Source: DYGX01 sp035325905 (GTDB lineage: Bacteria; Chloroflexota; Anaerolineae; Aggregatilineales; Aggregatilineaceae). From it: a stretch of DNA of 20,207 bases. This document shows positions 15,468-20,207 of this stretch, one piece after another (position 1 is the stretch's first letter; each line of letters begins with the position of its first letter). The notes under the pieces are model-generated. The model made no database searches. It was not told where the DNA came from and saw only the letters and a list, made by a program, of their open reading frames with translations. The translations under genes were made by a program, and so were the position numbers. The DNA lies in NCBI GenBank assembly GCA_035325905.1, contig DAOKYY010000071.1, positions 1-20,207 of the forward strand, given 5' to 3'.

Positions 15468-17351
15468 ATGGGCATCCAGAGCTTAGCCGGGCAGTCGATC
15501 GGCCAGTACGAGCTGCAAGAGCTGTTGGGCATAGGCGGCATGGGCGCCGTCTACCGCGCCTTCCAGCCGAGCCTCAAACGATCGGTGGCGATCAAGATTC
15601 TGACCCCGGCGCTCGCGCAGCAGCCGGGCTACCTGGAGCGCTTCAACCGCGAGGCCGAGACCGCCGCCGGGCTGGAGCACAGCCATATCGTCCCAATCTA
15701 CGATCACGGCACGGAAAACGGCGCCAGCTACGTCGTGATGCGCTACCTCACGGGCGGGACGCTGGCCGACCGTATGCGCCGCCATAAAGATCAGGCGATG
15801 CCGATGCCCTCGCTGGGCGAAGTCGCCGAGCTGCTAGAGCAGCTTGGCAGCGCGCTCGACTACGCGCATTCGCAGGGTATTGTCCACCGCGACATCAAGC
15901 CGAGCAATGTCATGTTCGACGAGCACGGCAACGCCTACATCGTGGATTTTGGCATCGCCAAGCTGATCGACACGACCGAGTCGCTGACCGGGACCGGCGT
16001 CTCGATGGGCACCCCGGCCTACATGGCGCCTGAGCAGTGGAAGGGCGAGCCGGTCGGGCCGGCGACCGACCAGTACGCGCTGGGCGTGATGACCTACGCG
16101 CTATGCACCGGGCACCCGCCCTTTGAGGCGCCGACGCCCTACGCGCTGATGCACAAGCACCTCAACGAGAAGCCGATCCCGCCGCATTACCAGCGCACCG
16201 ATCTGCCGCCCACCGCGACGCTGGTGCTGGAGCGCGCGCTGGCGAAAGCGCCCGAAGACCGTTACCCGGCGGTCAGCGATTTCGCCCAGGCGTTTCGCGG
16301 CGCGATCGAAGGCTCGACCGGCGAGCAAACCGGCTTCTTCACCGTACCGGTCTCGCCCCAGCCCACGCCGATTGGCCCGCTCACGCCGCCGAGCGGGGTC
16401 AGCGGGCGGAGAAGCACCCCGACCGCCGCTCGCCGCGTCCAGCGGGGATGGGCGCTTGGCGCGGCGCTCGGCGCGCTGGCGCTGCTGATCGGCGCGGCGG
16501 CGCTGGCGCTGCTGCTGGACGACGATCCATCCGCCCCGACCGACATCGCGGGCGAGCAGACGCGCGTTGCGCTCAGCGCCGTCGCCCTGGCCGAAACCCA
16601 GCTCGCGCTCGAAACTCTGGCGGTCGAGCAGACTCAGGCCGCGATCAGCGCGACCGGAACGGCGATCGCCGCACCCGGAACGCCCCAGACCGAGGGCGAA
16701 GCCCTGCTGCTGACCGCGACCGCGCTCAGCCTGCTGGAGCCGGGGAACGGGCCGGAGGACACGCCGACCGCGATGCCCACCGCCACGCCGACCATTACGC
16801 CAACCAGCGCGCCGACGGAGACCCCTGTGCCGAGCGAGACCCCGACGCTGCGGCCGTCATCCACGCCGATCGCGGTGCTCTCGCCGGCCCCGCTGGCTTT
16901 ACGCGCCGCGCCGACGAGCGCGGCTGCCGCCGCCGGGGCCGCGCTTCCTGGCCCAACGCCGTCCGAAGTCGCCGTGCCCGCCGGCTGCCGCGCCGCCGGG
17001 ATCGAGCCGCCGACCCCCACAACCGCCGATCAGGTCGTCATTATTTGGAGCTGGTCGGCCTCGCGCCGCGCGCTGCTCCAGGATCACATCGAGCGCGCCC
17101 GTTACGAGGTTGAGCTGGACGGGCGCCCGCTGCGTGACTATCGCGACTATCGGAGCGAGCCGGAGCGGAGCGGCGAGCTGTGGATTGTGACATGGCGCTA
17201 CCCGGTCGGGCAGCTTGAGACGGGCGAGCACACCGTCAGCTTCCGCGTTTCGTGGACAGAGCCGGTCTACGACGGGACGCAGCTCTACGGCCCCTCGACC
17301 GAGAACCCCGAAGAAGAGGGAAGCTGCGTCTTCCACGTCGTCGAGCCATAG
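15468..17351 (+). CDS. Transmembrane Ser/Thr protein kinase (PknB-like) with extracytoplasmic C-terminal domain
   Basis: A 627-residue Hanks-type kinase. Residues about 14-280 carry all catalytic elements: glycine loop GIGGMGAVY (21-29), Lys43 in VAIKIL, HRDIKPSN (catalytic Asp142), DFG (Asp160) and the GTPAYMAPEQ activation-loop end. A Pro/Thr/Arg linker leads to one transmembrane helix (about 328-350). Outside are an Ala/Thr/Gln-rich stretch, a TPT-type Thr/Pro-rich stalk and a 120-residue C-terminal domain, beginning at CRAAGIEPP and ending CVFHVVEP, rich in Trp/Tyr strands, that I do not recognise. The ATG at 15468 is chosen because AGGAG lies 6 bases upstream; an in-frame ATG at 15462 abuts it. 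It probably senses an extracytoplasmic signal. It is divergent from the glycosyltransferase gene. Confidence 0.92.
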   Translation: MGIQSLAGQSIGQYELQELLGIGGMGAVYRAFQPSLKRSVAIKILTPALAQQPGYLERFNREAETAAGLEHSHIVPIYDHGTENGASYVVMRYLTGGTLADRMRRHKDQAMPMPSLGEVAELLEQLGSALDYAHSQGIVHRDIKPSNVMFDEHGNAYIVDFGIAKLIDTTESLTGTGVSMGTPAYMAPEQWKGEPVGPATDQYALGVMTYALCTGHPPFEAPTPYALMHKHLNEKPIPPHYQRTDLPPTATLVLERALAKAPEDRYPAVSDFAQAFRGAIEGSTGEQTGFFTVPVSPQPTPIGPLTPPSGVSGRRSTPTAARRVQRGWALGAALGALALLIGAAALALLLDDDPSAPTDIAGEQTRVALSAVALAETQLALETLAVEQTQAAISATGTAIAAPGTPQTEGEALLLTATALSLLEPGNGPEDTPTAMPTATPTITPTSAPTETPVPSETPTLRPSSTPIAVLSPAPLALRAAPTSAAAAAGAALPGPTPSEVAVPAGCRAAGIEPPTPTTADQVVIIWSWSASRRALLQDHIERARYEVELDGRPLRDYRDYRSEPERSGELWIVTWRYPVGQLETGEHTVSFRVSWTEPVYDGTQLYGPSTENPEEEGSCVFHVVEP

Positions 17352-17372
17352 CGCGGGGCGGAGCTTCCGCTG

Positions 17373-18206
17373 TTATCCCGCCGCGCCGGGTTGCCGGATC
17401 GCCTTGAGCTGGTGCGCGCGCGTGAAAAACGCCCGGTACGTCAGGTACGCCGCGATCAGCCCGGTAAACGCCACCGCGCCGACCAGCATGTACATCACGA
17501 TGATCTGAAGCTGGACCGCTTCCAGCGGCGACGCCCCGGCCAGGATCATGCCGGTCATCGCGCCGGGCAGCTTGATCAGGCCGGTCGTCTTGGTCGTGTC
17601 GATGTGCGGGATCATCGCGCTGCGCAGCGCGCGGCGAAACTGCTGGTGCGACGCCTCGCGGCTCGTCGCGCCCAGCGCCAGCCGAGACTCGATCAGCCCG
17701 CGCTGCTCGGTCAGGTCCAGCGCCATCCGGTCCATCACCTGCGAGGCGACCGTCATCGCGTTGCCGATCACCATCCCGCCGATCGGGATAATCGCCTGCG
17801 GCGTGAACTCAAACACCCCGAAGATCACCAGCACGCCGAGCGTCAGAATCGAGCCGAGGCCGATTGACCATAGCGCGATCCAGGTCGCGGACGGCGTGTT
17901 GCGCCCGCGCCGCCCGGACGTGCGCGCCGCGATCACGATCATGATCGACAGCAGCGCCGCCGTCCACAGCGGATTGTCCTGATTGAAGATCAGCTCCAGC
18001 AGGTAGCCGATCGCGATCAGCTGCACAAAGCTGCGAGCCGCCGCGACCGCGAGGTCTTTCTCCAGGTCGGCGCGCTGCCAGCGCGAGATCAGCGCCGCCG
18101 CGACGACCAGCGCCAGCGCCAGCCCGATCCGGGGAAGATCGGTGAGGCTGCTGAGCGCCACGTCGATCTCGTTAAACAAGTCGTTAAGCAGCGAGGCGTT
18201 GAACAT
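17373..18206 (-). CDS. fetB: ABC transporter permease, FetB-like (UPF0014)
   Basis: A 277-residue membrane protein with about seven hydrophobic helices. It has the UPF0014/FetB signatures: RSFVQLIAIGYLLELIF near the N terminus, PIGGMVIGNAM in the centre, LALGATSREAS, and LPGAMTGMILAGASPLEAVQLQIIVMYM toward the C terminus. In E. coli FetAB exports iron and aids resistance to oxidative stress; related plant proteins work with metals. Its ATG lies 3 bases after the ATPase stop codon, and its AGGAG ribosome site is inside the end of that gene, so the two are translationally close. Downstream, only 21 bases separate its stop from the convergent kinase stop. Substrate is inferred from family only. 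Confidence 0.92.
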   Translation of the reverse strand: MFNASLLNDLFNEIDVALSSLTDLPRIGLALALVVAAALISRWQRADLEKDLAVAAARSFVQLIAIGYLLELIFNQDNPLWTAALLSIMIVIAARTSGRRGRNTPSATWIALWSIGLGSILTLGVLVIFGVFEFTPQAIIPIGGMVIGNAMTVASQVMDRMALDLTEQRGLIESRLALGATSREASHQQFRRALRSAMIPHIDTTKTTGLIKLPGAMTGMILAGASPLEAVQLQIIVMYMLVGAVAFTGLIAAYLTYRAFFTRAHQLKAIRQPGAAG

Positions 18207-18209
18207 GGC

Positions 18210-18989
18210 CTATCTCTCCTGGGCGGGCGCCGCTGCGCGCGCAAGCGGCGCTTCGCCGTCGCGCAGCCCGGCCTTGTCGCCCTGCGCAAAGGCCAGCGCG
18301 CGCGGGTCGCCGTCTACCGGGTCGAGCATCCGCTCGACGCGATCAATCTTCACCACCCGGCCCCGGTCGAGCAACAGCGCCCGGTCGCCCACCCGCCGCG
18401 CCTGCTCGACCGCGTGCGACACCCAGACCAGCGTCAGACCCAGGCGCGCGCGCAGTTCCAGCAGCGTTTGCTCGACGGCGCGCGTCGCAATCGGGTCCAG
18501 GGCAGACGTTGGCTCGTCCAGCAGCAGCACTTCGGACTCGTTCGCCAGGGCGCGGGCGACCGCCACGCGCTGCACTTGCCCGCCCGAAAGCTCCGTGGCG
18601 GGACGGTCGGCCAGCGCGGGCGAGAGCATCACCATGTCGAGCAGCTCCGCGATGCGCGCGGCGGAGAGTGCCTCGCCGCGCAGCGCCGGGCCGTAGGCGA
18701 TATTGTCCGCGACCGTGCCGGGGAACATCGCCGGAAGCTGGAAGACCATCCCCACCCGGCGGCGCAGCGTGATGACCGGCATCGCCGTGATGTCTTCGCC
18801 GCGCAAAAAGACGGTGCCCGGCGCGGGTTCCTCCAGCCGGTTGAGACAGCGCAGCAACGAGCTTTTGCCGCTGCCGCTCGGCCCGATCAGGATGAAGATC
18901 TCGCCCGGCTCAATCGCCAGCGAGACATCGCGCAGAACTTCGTTGCCGCCACGCACCAGCGACAGATGACGCGTTTCAATCACCGCCAT
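18210..18989 (-). CDS. fetA: ABC transporter ATP-binding protein, FetA-like
   Basis: A 259-residue ABC ATPase with all motifs: Walker A GPSGSGKSS (36-44), Q-loop Gln84, signature LSGGQ (134-138), Walker B VLLLDEP with Glu159, and switch His192. It partners the FetB-like permease directly downstream, together a likely metal (iron) exporter. The C-terminal tail is Ala-rich and likely disordered. The ATG at 18989 has AAGGAG 6 bases upstream. An extended -10 box at 19026-19034 gives a leader of about 30 bases. No substrate-binding protein accompanies the pair, consistent with export. The fetA name relies on the neighbouring permease, since the ATPase alone is generic. Confidence 0.9.
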   Translation of the reverse strand: MAVIETRHLSLVRGGNEVLRDVSLAIEPGEIFILIGPSGSGKSSLLRCLNRLEEPAPGTVFLRGEDITAMPVITLRRRVGMVFQLPAMFPGTVADNIAYGPALRGEALSAARIAELLDMVMLSPALADRPATELSGGQVQRVAVARALANESEVLLLDEPTSALDPIATRAVEQTLLELRARLGLTLVWVSHAVEQARRVGDRALLLDRGRVVKIDRVERMLDPVDGDPRALAFAQGDKAGLRDGEAPLARAAAPAQER

Positions 18990-19025
18990 ACCCCACTCCT
19001 TCGCGCGCGACTCGCGCGGGACGTG

Positions 19026-19034
19026 ATTGTAGCA
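19026..19034 (-). promoter_or_regulatory. Extended -10 promoter of fetAB
   Basis: The minus strand reads TGCTACAAT: TACAAT with the extended TG element, 37 bases upstream of the fetA start codon. The -35 region is not recognisable, as is usual for this promoter type. Confidence 0.6.
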
Positions 19035-19088
19035 CGCTACCAGGCGGGCGGGCGCAACCGGCCGCGTTCTGAGATGTTTCTAACCCGC

Positions 19089-19838
19089 TCAGGCGCCGGG
19101 ACGCTTGCCCACGCTACCCATGTAGATCACGAACTGCGCCTCGCCGTCCAGCTCCAGCACGCCGTTCAGCGCGTGGTCGTCATACGCGCCGATGGCGCAT
19201 GTCCCGCACCCGATGCTCCACGCCGCCAGATACAGATTCTGGCACACATGCCCGGCGTCGAGGTGCAGGTAGCGATAGCCGCGCTCGCCATAGCGCCAGG
19301 TCGTGCGCTCCGGCACGGCGACCCAGATGAAATCGACCGCCGCCTGCTCGACGTGAGATTGGTTGCCGCATGCGCGCGCCACCCGGCCGGCCAGCCCCGG
19401 CTCCTCGGCCCGCAGCGGGACCAGGCTGTGCAGGCTGGCGACGTAGCGATACAGCCCCGGCGCCAGGTCCTCGACACGGTTGACCAGCAGCAGCGTCTCG
19501 AAGGGGTGGCGCGCGCCCGCCGAGGGCACGTTGCGCAGCGTGCGATCAGGCATCTTCAGCGGCTTGACGCCCTGCGTGCACCACAGCAGGTACGACAGCT
19601 CCGCCAGGGTGAGCGGCTGGCCGGTGTAGCGCCGGACCGTCACCCGCCGCTCGATCAGGTCGATCAGCGGGGCGGCGACCGGATCGGCGGCGCGTGGCTC
19701 CGGCAGCGCGATCAGGCGCTGCGTGGCGTCGTAGGGCAGCTCCAGCGGGGGCTGAGGCGCGCCCTGCGCCTGGGCCGTTTCGCCCACAAACGCGGAGTTG
19801 GTCTGCCGCATGAACATGCGACCGATCGATTCAGACAT
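19089..19838 (-). CDS. SagB/ThcOx-type FMN oxidoreductase (nitroreductase fold)
   Basis: A 249-residue protein of the SagB-type dehydrogenase branch of the nitroreductase superfamily. Family signatures are VRRYTGQPLTLAELSYLLW (68-86), PSAGARHP (105-112), APGLYRY, LHLDAGHVCQNLYLAA and GCGTCAIGAYDD (210-221). SagB-type enzymes bind FMN and in azole-peptide clusters oxidise azolines to azoles, but many stand-alone members have unknown substrates. No cyclodehydratase, precursor peptide or export gene is adjacent, so a peptide-modifying role is not supported here. The ATG at 19838 is chosen because AAGGAG lies 7 bases upstream and the next in-frame ATG (19874) has none. It is divergent from the second kinase gene. 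Confidence 0.9.
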   Translation of the reverse strand: MSESIGRMFMRQTNSAFVGETAQAQGAPQPPLELPYDATQRLIALPEPRAADPVAAPLIDLIERRVTVRRYTGQPLTLAELSYLLWCTQGVKPLKMPDRTLRNVPSAGARHPFETLLLVNRVEDLAPGLYRYVASLHSLVPLRAEEPGLAGRVARACGNQSHVEQAAVDFIWVAVPERTTWRYGERGYRYLHLDAGHVCQNLYLAAWSIGCGTCAIGAYDDHALNGVLELDGEAQFVIYMGSVGKRPGA

Positions 19839-19933
19839 AGCTGGCTCCTTTTCCTCCCGAAATTGACCCCTCACGACGCCGCCCGCCCAGGGGCCGGGCG
19901 CTCGTGCCCTATCGCTCTACAGTTCTTTTTGGC

Positions 19934-19949
19934 TATTCTGGTGAGAATA
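19934..19949. promoter_or_regulatory. Palindrome TATTCT-GGTG-AGAATA, possible operator
   Basis: Perfect 6-bp arms around a 4-base spacer in the divergent region between the SagB-like gene (start 19838) and the second kinase (start 20047). It ends 5 bases before the candidate -35 of the kinase promoter, a fitting place for a regulator. The AT content is much higher than in surrounding coding DNA. Confidence 0.45.
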
Positions 19950-19953
19950 TTTG

Positions 19954-19982
19954 TTGCAGCATTCAGGTCGATGGCCTATACT
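19954..19982 (+). promoter_or_regulatory. Promoter of the second kinase gene
   Basis: TTGCAG (19954-19959) and TATACT (19977-19982) separated by 17 bases, a reasonable -35/-10 pair. The leader to the ATG at 20047 is about 58 bases. Confidence 0.6.
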
Positions 19983-19991
19983 GAATTCAGT
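19980..19991. promoter_or_regulatory. 12-bp palindrome overlapping the -10 box
   Basis: ACTGAATTCAGT is a perfect palindrome that starts within the TATACT box and covers the transcription-start region of the kinase promoter, so it would suit a repressor site. It could also be chance; only 12 bases are symmetric. Confidence 0.4.
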
Positions 19992-20046
19992 TATTATCAC
20001 CGGTATGTATCGTACGCGCAGATGTTGGGTGTGATGTAGCGCGGCC

Positions 20047-20207
20047 ATGGAAATTGACAATCTCTCGGGTCGGCAGCTCGGGCCGTACGAGCTTCATGAG
20101 CTGCTGGGCGTCGGTGGGATGGGAGTCGTGTATCGCGCCTACCAGCCGAAGTTGAAGCGCTGGGTCGCGATCAAAGTGCTCTCGACCATGACGCTGCGCC
20201 GCGTCAA
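20047..20207 (+). CDS. Second Ser/Thr protein kinase, N-terminal fragment (cut by window end)
   Basis: The first 53 codons of a Hanks-type kinase; the frame is open to the last base. The sequence has the glycine loop GVGGMGVVYRAY and the lysine motif VAIKVL, and closely matches the first kinase (positions 15468-17351): both begin with a short leader, then a G-x-YEL-ELLG strand, GGMG-VYRA, and QP-LKR-VAIK-L. This suggests tandem paralogues. The start ATG at 20047 has only a weak ribosome site (GATGTAG region), so it is the best available rather than certain. The remainder of the domain architecture cannot be seen. Confidence 0.9.
   Translation, partial: MEIDNLSGRQLGPYELHELLGVGGMGVVYRAYQPKLKRWVAIKVLSTMTLRRV

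Noticed and set aside
17358..17370. Short hairpin GCGGA-GCT-TCCGC between the convergent kinase and fetB stops
   Set aside because: A 5-bp stem with a 3-base loop and no T tract is too weak to call a terminator.
18414..20039. Long plus-strand open frame of 541 codons across fetA and the SagB-like gene
   Set aside because: It is antisense to two genes with full family motifs, and its translation is Arg/Gln/Ala-rich without domain features; a high-GC shadow.
1..20207. CRISPR array, tRNA, rRNA, insertion sequence or prophage
   Set aside because: No spaced direct repeats, no tRNA-like segments noticed by eye, no transposase or integrase motifs, and no terminal inverted repeats were seen.

Overview
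The window is a GC-rich, tightly packed chromosomal segment with TATAAT-type -10 boxes and mostly good Shine-Dalgarno sites. A two-subunit glycine decarboxylase (GcvPA/GcvPB), many extracytoplasmic proteins with bacterial SH3 repeats, Thr/Pro-rich stalks (TPT-type repeats), a receptor Ser/Thr kinase and a PIG-V-like membrane glycosyltransferase together suggest a Chloroflexota bacterium, probably of the Anaerolineae. This placement is inferred from protein character, not from a marker-gene tree. I see no rRNA, tRNA, CRISPR array, transposase or integrase, so this reads as ordinary vertical chromosome rather than a mobile island.

Left part (1-4400, minus strand): a glycine-cleavage operon runs from a tandem glycine riboswitch (3594-3795) with a terminator-type expression platform through gcvH, gcvPA and gcvPB to a strong intrinsic terminator at 1-29. 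gcvT and the lipoamide dehydrogenase gene are not next to it. Just upstream lies an unrecognised 136-residue protein gene with its own clear -10 box; only 24 bases separate its stop codon from the riboswitch.

Middle left (4401-7125): a Gdx/SugE-type small multidrug resistance protein with a TTG start (minus), then on the plus strand tgt (queuosine tRNA modification) from an extended -10 promoter, and uppP (undecaprenyl-diphosphate phosphatase).

Middle (7136-15350): a run of exported proteins. On the plus strand come a diverged PstS-like lipoprotein, a five-repeat SH3 protein, an orphan BtuF/FecB-like binding protein, and two adjacent proteins resembling the LppX/LprG class that share a C-terminal signature, closed by a strong terminator. 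Converging on them from the minus strand are a PIG-V-like membrane glycosyltransferase and an LCP (LytR-CpsA-Psr) glycopolymer transferase fused to an SH3 domain. With uppP, this looks like a cell-envelope neighbourhood: lipid-carrier recycling, glycopolymer attachment and wall or surface-binding proteins.

Right part (15468-20207): a transmembrane Ser/Thr kinase with a Thr/Pro-rich stalk and an extracytoplasmic domain; a convergent fetA-fetB-like ABC exporter pair (minus); a stand-alone SagB-type nitroreductase-fold oxidase (minus); and, divergent from it, the first 53 codons of a second kinase very similar at its N terminus to the first, cut by the window end. The intergenic region before that kinase carries two short perfect palindromes around a recognisable promoter.

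The most notable items are the riboswitch architecture and its uncertain promoter, the orphan and diverged binding proteins, the paired LppX/LprG-like paralogues, the paired kinases and the orphan SagB-like enzyme. I did not find a clear, wholly new multi-gene system; the envelope cluster is the best candidate for a functional unit that deserves a comparative check.
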